The position numbers and the translations under genes were made by a program. Below the pieces are notes generated by a model, which had not been told where the DNA came from, searched no databases, and was given only the letters and a program-made list of their open reading frames with translations. Below are positions 33,520 through 44,500 of a stretch of DNA of 64,000 bases, in pieces (the stretch's first letter is position 1; every line of letters starts with the position of its first letter). Source of the DNA: Heracleum sosnowskyi (Eukaryota; Streptophyta; Magnoliopsida; Apiales; Apiaceae); NCBI GenBank assembly GCA_030848705.1, contig JAUIZM010000139.1, forward strand, positions 92,707 to 156,706, in the 5' to 3' direction.

Positions 33520-34902
33520 ATGGTCTTAGCATCAACGGAATGGGAGCCACAGACCAATTCTTCATATAAGGTAGAGCCCCTTCTACATGGAGTCACTCAA
33601 GGATCAAGGAAGGAGAAAGGACAAACTTCATGCATTAGGGATGTGGAAAAAGCTACATTGCAAAGAAGCCTATCTCCCAAGTCTCCTGCTAAACCAAAGG
33701 GCAAAAATACAGAAAGGACTTTCTATCCTGCACCTTATCCAGATGAGCACAAGCTTCTTGGTCTTCTCATCACAAAAAGCAAGGAAAGCAATGACTATGA
33801 GGTGAGGAAGCAAAGGGCAATTGTCTACAGGAATGGACAACAAATCTGTGTTTGGGCTGGTCACCCAAACTTTGCTGAAGCTAAGGCTGAAGAGTCAGAA
33901 AGAGCAGCAATGCAAGCACTTGCAGTTGCTCAATCTCTTGATGAAGAAGAAAGACAGCAAGAAGAAAAAGCCAGAGAGGAAAGGAGTGCAAAGAAGAGCA
34001 CAAGGCAACCAAAGGCAAGAGCTAGGAGAAATATAGCCTTTGAGAATGATGACTCTCAGAGTATTGCATCAGACTCTTCTGTACCAACTGCACCTCCAAC
34101 AATTCCTGATCCAGCTCTAGGGGAAAAGTTAGCCTGTGATCCTAAACATCCTGTTAATTTCCATGATCAGCCAATTGAGCCAAAGGAAGAGCCAATTGAG
34201 TTTGATGAGGCCAACTTTCCAAAATTCCTCTTTGAGATGGATCCAAAGAAGAAATCTAAGCAAAGGGCTACCAAGGCTAAGCCAATTCTAGTAAGGAGAC
34301 CACAAGCTGAAAAACCTCCTATCAACCCAGAAGACTTCATCTACATTGCTGATATCAGGGAGGAGTCTGACCTACACATCATTCTTGATGACCTAGTTGA
34401 AGTGAGAGGAATTGCAGCTTCTTACAAACTACCAGAGAGATTGGTGTTTGTCTACAAGGGTGGGAGAGAACAGGTTTGGCCTCTACATAGAATTCTGGGA
34501 GAAGACTATCAGACACTGCTTTCTGTGTTCAAATGCCTGAAGAAAGATTTTGGTTTTACCAAAACAGCTAAGTCTGAAGTTGTTTCCAAAATCTGCCAAA
34601 TCAAAGCTAGCTGGAACAAGCCTGGTGCACTTCCCAGAGTATTGAAGGTCCCTCAAACAGGAAAGAAGATTCATCTCCAACCTTTTTGGATGATGGAATT
34701 CAGAGACAAGGACAACTGTAGAAGATTCTTCAGAATAGAAGACCAACTGGAGAAGGCATCCAATGAAACTCTAAGAATAATGCAATCCAAGTTGGGGAAT
34801 GAAGATGAAGAAGAGAAGATTTTCTACAGAAGACTTCAAGCTCAGATTGAGGAGAACAATGCAAGGAAAGGGAAGAAAACAAGACCACAGAGGCAAAGAT
34901 GA
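33520..34902 (+). CDS. Accessory ORF 2 of copy B, ~460 aa
   Basis: Open frame following ORF 1 in a different frame; this frame is already open across the ORF 1 stop (about 33425), so a single-base slip there could have split one longer protein. The N-terminus encodes three family motifs (33478-33545). It then shows FYPAPYPDEHKLLGLLITK, a Glu/Arg/Lys-rich helix (about 115-170), an acidic/proline segment, and a compact C-terminal region (LPERLVFVYKGGREQVWPLH; LQPFWMMEFRDKDNCRRFF), ending in a basic tail. No known domain is recognised. Its C-terminal build recalls the end of the accessory frame of element C, suggesting a shared Sirevirus protein. The start codon is uncertain. Confidence 0.7.
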   Translation: MVLASTEWEPQTNSSYKVEPLLHGVTQGSRKEKGQTSCIRDVEKATLQRSLSPKSPAKPKGKNTERTFYPAPYPDEHKLLGLLITKSKESNDYEVRKQRAIVYRNGQQICVWAGHPNFAEAKAEESERAAMQALAVAQSLDEEERQQEEKAREERSAKKSTRQPKARARRNIAFENDDSQSIASDSSVPTAPPTIPDPALGEKLACDPKHPVNFHDQPIEPKEEPIEFDEANFPKFLFEMDPKKKSKQRATKAKPILVRRPQAEKPPINPEDFIYIADIREESDLHIILDDLVEVRGIAASYKLPERLVFVYKGGREQVWPLHRILGEDYQTLLSVFKCLKKDFGFTKTAKSEVVSKICQIKASWNKPGALPRVLKVPQTGKKIHLQPFWMMEFRDKDNCRRFFRIEDQLEKASNETLRIMQSKLGNEDEEEKIFYRRLQAQIEENNARKGKKTRPQRQR

Positions 34903-35082
34903 AAAATATGCTCAGTCTAGAGGAGCAACTCTGTGCACTTGTTTAGTAAGATTTTCTACTTTGTATTTTAATTAAATTCAGTGAAGCTCAATGCAATTTC
35001 TACTTTTATCATGTGTAATTTAACTGAGTGTTTTTGTTATCATCAAGGCTCTTGATTTATGGCTGTTTTCCTATCAGTCATA

Positions 35083-35095
35083 AATTGGGGGAGAT
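35083..35095 (+). other. Polypurine tract of copy B
   Basis: AATTGGGGGAGAT lies directly before the 3' LTR. It primes plus-strand DNA synthesis; the same type of tract precedes the LTR of element C. Confidence 0.9.
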
Positions 35096-36134
35096 TGTTA
35101 GGAATATGTTGTTCTTGATGATAATTATAAAAACACTTAGTAGATTTTGTATTAAGTCATTTTGTAACTGTCAACGGAATAGCATGCTTTGCAGTGTTTC
35201 GTTGACAGGAAGCTCATCAACGGAATGAGTGTTGTAGCAATTGCACTGTACAATACTTCACAGTTTGATATGCATTTGATGTATGTACTAGATAGGTTTT
35301 CTAAGTCATGTTGACTAAGTACTAGATAGGCAAAATAGGTTGGTTAATTGTAAATATGTTATGCCTTGTAATTTTGCCTAAGTGAAGACATGTCAACGGT
35401 ATGAGGATTACTCTATCAACGAAACAAGGATACACCATCAACGGTATGGAGTTTACTCATCAACGAAACGAGAGAAACACCATCAACGGAATGAAGAATA
35501 AAGCTATCAATGAAACACATCTCCCTGCTATCAACGAATCATTATTGCTTTTCTGAATAGTTGACAAAGTGATAGTGACAGTTTACTGAACAGATCTAAA
35601 GGTGATGTGGAAGTGTACTTTGCATTGGAAACCATTAAAATGGACATGGGGAATAAGGAAACATCCCAGTTTCCAACTGGGCTCTTGGGAGTGATCATAA
35701 TAAGCATGAAGACAAAAGCAAGGATCTCCAAGGACCACTGGACAAAGGGATGAAAAGCAAACTATTGGCGGTTACCTTTAGTGTACTTTAGAGTAGCCAA
35801 AAATAGCTTTGTAAACTTGGGGAATATATAACCAAGTGTAGCAGTTAAGATAGAGTAAGAGAAGAAAAACAAATAGTTTGTATTAGCTATCTTTGAGAGC
35901 ATTCTTCTCTACAACTCTGTAACTGAGCAGCTGTGTACTTGTGTATCACAGATTATTTCCGCAATAAAAACACTTCAGTTGGATCATCAAACAATCCAAC
36001 TGAATTATTTATATCTTGTGTTTTTATTTATTCAGTTCAGTTTTATTTTATAAAGTGTTTTAAGTTTAAGAAAATATCAAGAATTGTATTCAACCCCCCC
36101 TTCTACAATTCTGTTAGGTCATTTGGGATTAACA
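35096..36134 (+). repeat. 3' LTR of copy B (1039 bp)
   Basis: Same termini and nearly the same sequence as the 5' LTR. Differences seen: C tract of 7 instead of 12, and one C-to-T change that destroys one family motif (about 35510). Confidence 0.96.
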
Positions 36135-36139
36135 TAATC
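36135..36139. other. Target-site duplication TAATC, right copy
   Basis: Partner of 22978-22982, directly after the 3' LTR end GGGATTAACA. Confidence 0.96.
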
Positions 36140-36608
36140 ATCTACAAAAACTGATAATTATCCAAATCAGTACATATCATTTATATAACTAATGTTCAAG
36201 AATACTGGGGCTATAACAAATGTATCATTGATACGAACGATATATCAATTGCCCTAAACAATTAGGGCTTGGAATAACTTTTCCCTTTTTGAATAAAACG
36301 AATAATATTGACAAGATCAGATAATCAGGAATACAATAATACGAATAAATCTTCCGATATTGATTTGGATACGAATAACAAAGGAATAATAATGATGTAC
36401 AAAGTTTCAACGGGGCCCTTGAATTTTCAAAACGGGGCTCAAATTGAATAAGATTTCAAATGACGAAATATTTGAAAGGGGCTTCCGACTCACCAAATAA
36501 CACATAATCACTTAACAATCGTAACTTAATAATATTCAAATATTCCACAAGAAATATTTTTCACCAAATATATCATTTATATTATTAATAAAATTCACGG
36601 ATATTACA
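36140..36608 (-). repeat. 5' LTR of the gypsy element, second piece
   Basis: Continues the LTR after the nested copia, starting ATCTACAAAAACTG, and matches 13978-14446 of the other LTR. In sense orientation this is the LTR start (TGTAATATCC at 36608). Confidence 0.95.
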
Positions 36609-36962
36609 CTTGTTGTCAGGATTTCCAAACCTGCCGTCAGGATTTCCAACCTTTCCGTCAGGATTTCCAAACTTGCTGTCTCAAGGCTTCCGTCAATGTT
36701 GCTGTCAGAGTGAATATGCTGTCTTGACTTGCAACATGATGTCTTCTTATAACCTTTATTCTTGTTGTCATCCTGATATACTCCTTGAGGCTTGAACAAA
36801 CAAATGAACTTCTTCCAAGATTTATAAACAAGTTTATTACAGCAAATGAAATGGCTACAAGAACATACTCTGGCTGTGACAGTATGTTCTACTTAATAAA
36901 ATTAAGTATTACAAAACACAAAGTTAAGTTGTCTTCTAAACTATTACCCATAAATCCTAACA
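36609..36962 (-). repeat. Truncated Sirevirus-type LTR (first ~354 bp)
   Basis: On the minus strand it starts TGTTAGGATTTATGGG at 36962, the start style of copia LTRs of this group, and is cut by the gypsy boundary at 36608. Three 21-bp direct repeats with GTCAGGATTTCCAA occur at 36615-36677, similar to the CAGGAT-type motifs in the LTR at 56843. It does not match the LTR of element C on the other side of the gypsy element. No second copy is in the window to confirm the borders. Confidence 0.5.
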
Positions 36963-36997
36963 TAAAATATTGTACATACATATGTAAGCCATTATTC

Positions 36998-37413
36998 TAG
37001 AGAGAACCATCTTATATAGAGAATCGGGGAGAACTGTATATTCTATTATAGAATCTCATAGATAATTTTAAATTTTTTTTCATAAAATATGTAACTTGAT
37101 TCTAATATAGAATATTAGCATATACAAATTTTATAAAAAATTTAAAATTTAAAATTTGAATAAAAACATTGATTTTAAATTTGATTCTGCTGCAGAATCA
37201 TTTTGGATAAATTTGATTCTGCTGTAGAATCACTTTGGACTATTTAACTAATTTTCAATTATTTTTTTAAGAAAAGTAGTTTAATTTCATTTTTTTGATT
37301 TAATAATTGAAATTTATAATCATATCTAATAAAAAATGTGATAAAAATATGTATTATGAATATTGATATAATGGTTCTCTCCCTGACTCCTCTATATAAG
37401 AAGTTCTCTACCC
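36998..37413. mobile_element. MITE-like inverted-repeat element (~416 bp)
   Basis: The left arm TAGAGAGAACCATCTTATAT is mirrored on the right (reverse complement TAGAGAACTTCTTATATAGA), each continuing with GGGGAGA/GGGAGA. The interior is AT-rich and has a duplicated GATTCTGCTGCAGAATCA/GATTCTGCTGTAGAATCA palindrome (about 37180-37240). No coding sequence. The superfamily is not clear because no target duplication could be fixed. Confidence 0.6.
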
Positions 37414-38521
37414 TAAATATGTATATATCAAATTATATACATTGCACATTCCACATTATTATATAATATTATATAATATGTGTCACAAATATGTTTTTTA
37501 GTACATGAATAATCGTTTTTCTATTATTTACAAAAAATAAAGTTGAAAAAAAAAAAAAAATTCGTAAAGTTTGTAACGATAAAAGTTTGTACTAATTTTT
37601 TTTTTAATAATTAGACTTATATGCCTTAAAAATAATTTTATATTTTAACAAATTTTGAAAATATAATAAAATTAGAATTTTGGAGGCCCATCTCCAAGCC
37701 TATAAATACATAGATGGATCCCATTTTTTCTACGCATCAATTCCTCCCTGCCTCGTTCTCCGTCTGAATTAAGTGGTACGACTTTAAAACCTTTTAATTT
37801 TAATAAACTTGTTTCGCATTAATCGTCTGATAGAATTGCAGAATCAAAATTTGAAGTAATTTTTTCTAATTTTCTCTGTGTTTGAATGCTCGAAACTCAC
37901 TTAATATATTTACACGCTGCTACAAAGCATAGATTACTCACCCAATTTTTATAGCGAAAGCAGATTCTAGTCCACAATGATCTAATTAAACTTTAGATGG
38001 AACCATGATAGATAGTTATAGGAATTTACCTATAAATTAAAAATATATTTTTTAAAAAAAGGTAAAATAATAATATATAGTAAGCTTGAGTGGTGAATAT
38101 TGCCTAGTCAGCAAAAGGAAAAAAAAGGTGGAATATTACCTTTTAAGTAATAGAAAAAGAGACATTTTACGGAGACCCCATTTTGATTCCAAAACAGGCG
38201 CACCCAGTTTCCCAATGTCAATGTCAAGTTTTGTCATACGAGGACTCTGTATCTATCTATCTATATATACACATTCACACCACCCGAATCTTTTAACCGA
38301 ATCATTAATTAATTCCCTCCCTTTTTTTCTTTTTATTACTATTTCTAGTACCTAATTATTTGCAAGGGTTTAAGCCTTTAATCTTGGCCTAATATATATA
38401 CATAATTTTCTGATGCCCAACAATTTTTAAAGATTTTGTGGTTTTCTTTCTGGGTTTTGCTTCTTTTCAAGTGGGTTGCTTTTGGTTTTTATTTTGGTGA
38501 TCTGCATGTATGTGAATTGCT
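37414..38521 (+). promoter_or_regulatory. Promoter and 5' UTR region of the DUF3755 gene
   Basis: A good TATA box, CCTATAAATACATAG, lies at 37701, followed by a pyrimidine-rich leader (CTCCCTGCCTCGTTCTCC). A second candidate, CTATATATACACATTCACACC, begins at 38261. The ATG at 38522 is ~800 bases after the first and ~250 after the second, so either a 5' UTR intron or alternative promoters would be needed. The MITE at 36998-37413 ends about 290 bp upstream of the first TATA box. Confidence 0.5.
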
Positions 38522-41500
38522 ATGGCCAATCCATATAATGAACCGGGTCGACCCGTTAATGGTTTTAATCATATCAACGGGCAGCAGGAGAATAGTCCAG
38601 TGTTGCAGCATAGTTCTGGAATTTCTATGGAGTGGACTCCTGACGAACAGACCATTTTAGAGGAGAATCTAGCAAGGTAACTTGGGTTTATATACATACA
38701 GATTCTTATTTATATAAGTATGTGTTTTTGGGTTGGGAAAGTCTTTTTGATTTTTTATAAGAATTTCAAAGATATTTGATTGGTGTGTATATATCGTTGT
38801 CAACTAAATGATTTTGATGGAATTTATCGAGTACTTGTGCATTGATTTCTTCATGTGATAGACATTAAGACAGAATAAGAACTTGGCAAGCATGTATGTA
38901 TATATGTTTCTATTTGTCTGCTTGACAAAAAGTACAACACAGTAAATTAACTATTAATTATTCAAGTAACAATCATTTTTCCAGCATTGTGAGCCATTAG
39001 AATAGTATCATACATAGTTGTAGTACAAAAAGTTAGCAGCAATATGCTTTCTTGCCAGTCCAACTACTAACTATCAGTCTGCTGTCTTTGTTAATGAGAA
39101 AATGTCAATTCTTTAATGTTATAATATAGGAGTATACTGGGAAGAAGTGAATTAATTCAAATTCTTGGTGGGATATTTTCATAGAAAGGTTTGGTACTGC
39201 TGTGGCTTGTTGAAGGTTGGTGCGATTAGGTCCTTGTAACAGGTAAAACTTATGAGTATGAGTTTCCCATCAGTGGTGTTTACGTAACACACAAGTCCCA
39301 AAATTTTGGTAAAGTAATGCATACTACATTGTTCGACAAACCCCTAGGCCGATCAAGTAGATGTTTTAGTAGGCGTAGGTGTACCATTAACAGTAATTAC
39401 AGTGCTACTGTCCAAGTACTATTCGTAATGTATCATGAAAAAACCCATGACTTGACGTGTATTAAATGACGAGTTTGACCATAAAAATTCTCATTCTTTC
39501 TCTTAATTAAGGCAGAAGGATCATTAAAGGTCTACTTAAAGCTTAGCACATGGCCAACAAGTAAGCTGTAGAAGCTCAAGAAATATATAAACTTGTGTAA
39601 TATATGTTATGTATGTTATAATATAGACAAGATAAAGTTGGAGTAAAAAAAAATGCGCAGGATTATAAAGGTAAATAAATAGGGGCAAGTGACATTTTAT
39701 TCCTTGTACAGTTGTAGTAATGCATTAGTCTCACCGGAAGGGACTTACTTCCAGCATTGGTCCTCAATTATATCTGGTTAGGCGTGTTTTTAGGTCTAGG
39801 GTTCTATAAGTTTGTAATAAGATGCTAACTTCCATCACAAATTTTATGTAGCATCTCCCTGCTGTGAAAAATGTGATCTTAATTTATCCTGGTTAGTTAT
39901 CGTGAGTGAAAGGTGTATGTCGCAAAATCATCCGGGAAAGCAAATGTTCAAGTATCAAAGGATCCCCTTCTGCAGTATTCAGTATTTAAAAAATTAAAAC
40001 CGCTTTGGCCCTTTAAGAACACCATAACTTAATATTTTTATGACCTTTGAGTCCCTCAGAAGTCATTTGAAGAAGTATACTTTTTTGGAAATGAATTGCT
40101 TTTTATTTGTGATAGAGGATATATACATACATACCTAAGAAGCAGGGACACGTCACTTGACTAAAGAACTGCGAACTTAGTTCGTTTACAGTGCGGCAGT
40201 GCGGCAGTTCGTGCAGGAGTGTGGATGGGGTGCGCCAGATGGCGTCTCCCCGTTTTTTTAGCAAGTAGTTCGGCTGAGTGCGGGAAAGTGAGTTCGGGAA
40301 GGGTAGAATCAGTAAATTAAATAACTACAGAGACGTGATTACAGATATCTACAACAAAGAAACATAAAACACCATGTAACTCTTAAACGTTATAACCCTA
40401 TATCACTACTTTACCTCAACTGATCTCTCTGTAACTATCTCCGATTATCAAGCCATGATTCCGTTTTTAATGTTTAAAAACATAGTTTCTGTGTGCGTGT
40501 TTGTGTATTATCATCATGTGTTTCAGTTGAGTATGTATATGAATATTATGTTTCATGTATATGTAACTGCGTGCATCTATTATGATTGTGTGAAGAAGAC
40601 ATTGTTTTGTGCAAGTCAAATATGTTTAAATAAGGTTGATGAGCCACCAACCAATTTTATATGTTTTTGGTACACACATATATATGTTTTAATTTTTTTT
40701 TACATATGCCGTGTCCCCCCGCACCCGTGTCCCAATATTTTCAAATTTTCCGAATTCACGTGTCCCCGCACGACGCACCCGCACCCCCGCACCCTTGTCC
40801 TTGCATATATACCTATATATATATATATATATATATATAATTTACATAAGCTTGATAAAAGATGATTTGCTGTCTTGTTGTTTTATAATGAGTAAGGAAA
40901 TCAGGAATATTCGTAGTGCAAATTGTTTTTATCTTGAGCCCACTTAAAATGTACATTAAACATTGTCATTCTGTTGTCTTTTGGTTATGAAATGAATGTT
41001 TTATTTTTCTTACGATTTCTTAAATCTTTAAATTTGCAAATTTGGTGGTCTCACATATATCATCGACTAGTCAATATCAGCACAATGCTAAAATCGAGAC
41101 ATGGTGCATATTATACAATTGTGGATAGAAATATTTTTTGCATGTTTTCTGCTTAGTGTTGTATTTGTTTTTAATCGTGGAGTTATTACTTCGCATCTAT
41201 ACATAGTTTGGATAATCTATTTTTGCAATTCGCCCCGCAGATATGCTTCCGAAACAAATATAGTCCGTTATGCGAAGATAGCTGTGTTGTTACATAACAA
41301 GACAGTCCGAGATGTGGCATTGCGCTGCAGATGGATGAATGTAAGTTCCAAAAATTCATGTCGTTTCTTCACAACAGTTTTGCTTATCTCTTAATTAAAT
41401 CGATCATACACTTCATCAGACAAATTTTATGAGTTCTCTTATTTAAATATTTGGGAAAAAAATATTGGTTTACGCAGTAAGCATGATATGAAGTGAGATG

Positions 41501-44500
41501 CAGGCAAAAAGGTTGATGGCTTCTGAAAATCATTAATTATTACTTTTAGTGAAATATAAGTGGTAGGAAAGTATCATAGATGGAGACTTGCTTGTAGAAA
41601 ACTATTCAGTTCATTGTACCTATGATATTTTTGAAGTTGGTTTTAAATATTAAGCGAACGTCCGAGCTGTTTGAAATATGAATATTATAACCCAGCCTGA
41701 ATATAAATTTGACATTAATTTACTTGCATAACCAAAAAAAAACTTGATATTTCTTTGCGCACAAATTTGAAGTTTCCTATTATGATTATTTAGAGCATAA
41801 AAACAGTGTTCTGATTGCAAATCTTCATGTTAAGTTTGTCCAGATAGCAAGGGGGGCTGATCTTGGTTATCAGTACGTTTTAAACTAATTATGTATGGAA
41901 TGATGTAATAAGTATGGATGAATCTTGACAGTATCGTATGACTTATGAGTATGTTTAAGAAAAGCTCTGAGCAATCCACTTGCCCAATACCAGTAACTTG
42001 GGTGACTCATCTTAGCTCGGCACAGAGCATAGTTTGTAGGATCTATTAGCAGTAGGCTTGATATCTTACAGCAAACAAATCCATTTCTTCCGTTAAAATA
42101 AAGTGATCTAGTGCATTTAAAATTCACTTAACTAACCATTTGCCAAAACTACCTGAGGCTGAATACACTCTTCCCTGGGTATTATTCTCCAAAGCTTAAT
42201 TAAATTAGCAATTTTAGTCCTCTTTTTAGATGCATGATACTTATTTATGGTTATAAATCTGACAAATGAAAGTGTACTTTATCATTGTCATCTGTTCCCT
42301 ATGATGACAACCATGTACATTCTCCTGACTAATTTTGCTTGCGTCCAGAAAAAAGAAAATAGCAAAAGAAGGAAAGAGGATCAAAGTCTTCTAAGAAAAA
42401 ACAACAATAGAAAGGTAAGGTTACTTCTTCATTTCCCTCAACAACACCCGTCCTCCAACCCTTCTGATAAGCATAAACTTAACTTGTTTTTTGTGTCTGT
42501 TTTAAAAAGCCTTGTTATATGGTTATGGAATGTTTTCTTTGTCTGAATAATTGTGGGATGTTCCAGTACTATACTTTGTCTCATTGCAACATAGGAGGCA
42601 AAAAGATAGTTTAGTTTCCTATTCGTTCATCTCCGATTTCTATACATAACTATAAACACTAGGAGAGTTCAAGTATTGTCAGGGTGCCATTTTTACAAAT
42701 CCTTATGAGTTGCTAGTTGCTACATTTATGTCTTTCTTTCTTTCTCTATAAGCTGTTATAGTTTCAATTTCATCGTAATCCTTAGTTTTGTTAATAACAT
42801 TTTCAGTTGCTACAAGTCTTTCGTCTCGTCTTTATAGCACCTCTCTTGTTTTAACTATATTTACCTCGGCGAACATGAAATTAAAATTAGTGAATGTCGA
42901 AATTGTGTAAAACTAGAGATAGCTTTTTAGTTTTTAGTAATCGAACTAGAGATCTTGAAAATCTTTTGGTTTGTAGGAGATTCCATAACTCTTCGAAGGA
43001 GGTGGCCTACAAAATGTATCTACATCCCCTCATGGCATTTTTAACCGCTAGCGGGAGGGGTGGAACGCGTACCTTATGTAACATGATTGTCTGTTCCACC
43101 CCCATGTAATAGTTTGGATCAAGCGAATAATCAATTATTGAAGTTTACCAAATAATATTTATCTTTTTTACGAAGAAACAAGTAAAAGTTTATCCTTGGG
43201 AAAATATTATTATATTTCTCGTTCCGAATAATGAAATATGTCTAGTTTCTTGATTTGGACAATATTATAACCCTGTACTTGATTTTTGTTACATAAAATG
43301 GTAGAACGTAGACAGAATTGCCAAATTAGCAAACAAAATTCCACATGGCGCTGACATGGCTTGACATGTGTCACCTTCATCTTCCTCACTTTGCCAGGAT
43401 CTGCAAATTTTGTTGCCCATGCTTCTTTTCTTTACTCTAGGTTTATAGTTATTCTAGATTTTTGTCAATATGCTGTAGATTCTGAAGACTCTTAGCATGC
43501 TGTCTCTGTGCTACCCTTCCCTCTTCTTACATATTCATGACTGCAGTCAATATCTAATTTAATACCAAGTGGAGTCTATTTACATTGATCAGAAAGATTT
43601 TACTGGTGATACAGTTATCTACTTTACATGCTCACTACTTTTCACCCTTTTCTAGGTATGCCAAGCAGCTTACATGTACTATTTTTCTAGACTTTTTTAA
43701 TCATTATTGAACAGCAGGGCAAACTTTTGAGTACATTTATATACACAACATAAAGACTTCAATTTCTGCAGGTTAAGGTTAAATCTACCTCATGTTACCA
43801 ACTTTTGTTAACATTGTGTATATAAATAGGTTGGTGCTTAAACACAAACTATCTTAGCGTATAAACCTCCAGAATTCATCAATATTGGCACGGCGCACGG
43901 GATGCATTAAAAAATGTATACAATGTTCTCCAAATGATATGAACATAAAAAATGTATGCATGAAACAATTTATGTTGATGAATATACATATACACACATA
44001 TATATATATAGGCTTGTGCTCATGTGAGAACTTCAATTAAAATGAGATGTGAGATCTTATCTCAGCCCTTAATTTTTATACTTATGTTTTAATCCTAACC
44101 ATACATTTCTTATCTAATTGTTATCATCATCAGTCTTTTCTCCTCTCACTCTTTCTCCGGTGACCAAAGTCATCTCTCTTCTCACTCTTTCTCCGGTGAA
44201 ACCAAAGCCACTGCCATTGTCGGAATCTTTTTCCCGACATCAACACTTCTGCTATCATCCACAAATTTATTATATCTCGATTCATCTTCTCCGACTACAA
44301 TAACTGATCGAAAAAAGAGATTTCCGCATTCTCCTCTTGCCTTTCCTCATCTCTCCCTCCATCCCTTCTCCGACCACCATCCATGTTATTTCTTTATTCT
44401 TCGCTCTTTCTTCTGTGGTTACCCTCGACAATCCTTTGACACTATTTTTGACGACTTTTGTCTTGTTTTTTGGAACATACTCATCAAATCTGTAATTTGA

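Larger units (their letters stand above)
22983..36134 (+). mobile_element. Complete Sirevirus-like Ty1/copia retrotransposon, copy B (13.15 kb)
   Basis: LTRs of 1044 and 1039 bp flank PBS, gag, pol, two accessory ORFs and a PPT, all on the plus strand. It lies inside the gypsy 5' LTR with a perfect 5-bp target duplication TAATC (22978-22982 and 36135-36139); the other gypsy LTR shows the empty site. By eye the LTRs differ in the length of one C tract (12 versus 7) and one substitution (CAACGA at 5', CAATGA at 3', about 35510). Gag and pol have no stop. It therefore looks recently inserted and possibly still able to move. Confidence 0.96.
11222..36608 (-). mobile_element. Ty3/gypsy chromovirus (Tekay/Del-like), split by copy B
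   Basis: Two LTRs in the same orientation (11222-14446 and 20239-36608 minus the nested copia) bound a leader ORF and a gag-pol region on the minus strand. Without the nested element it is about 12.2 kb. Order protease, RT, RNase H, integrase and a C-terminal chromodomain-like segment define a chromovirus; the ~3.2-kb LTRs fit the Tekay/Del group. The LTRs differ by scattered substitutions and small indels. The outer flanks (CTTTA at 11217-11221, CTTGT at 36609-36613) do not form a target duplication. Confidence 0.92.

Noticed and set aside
40455..40865. 136-residue ORF in intron 1
   Set aside because: Low-complexity, ends in a TA microsatellite, lies inside a well-defined intron of the DUF3755 gene.
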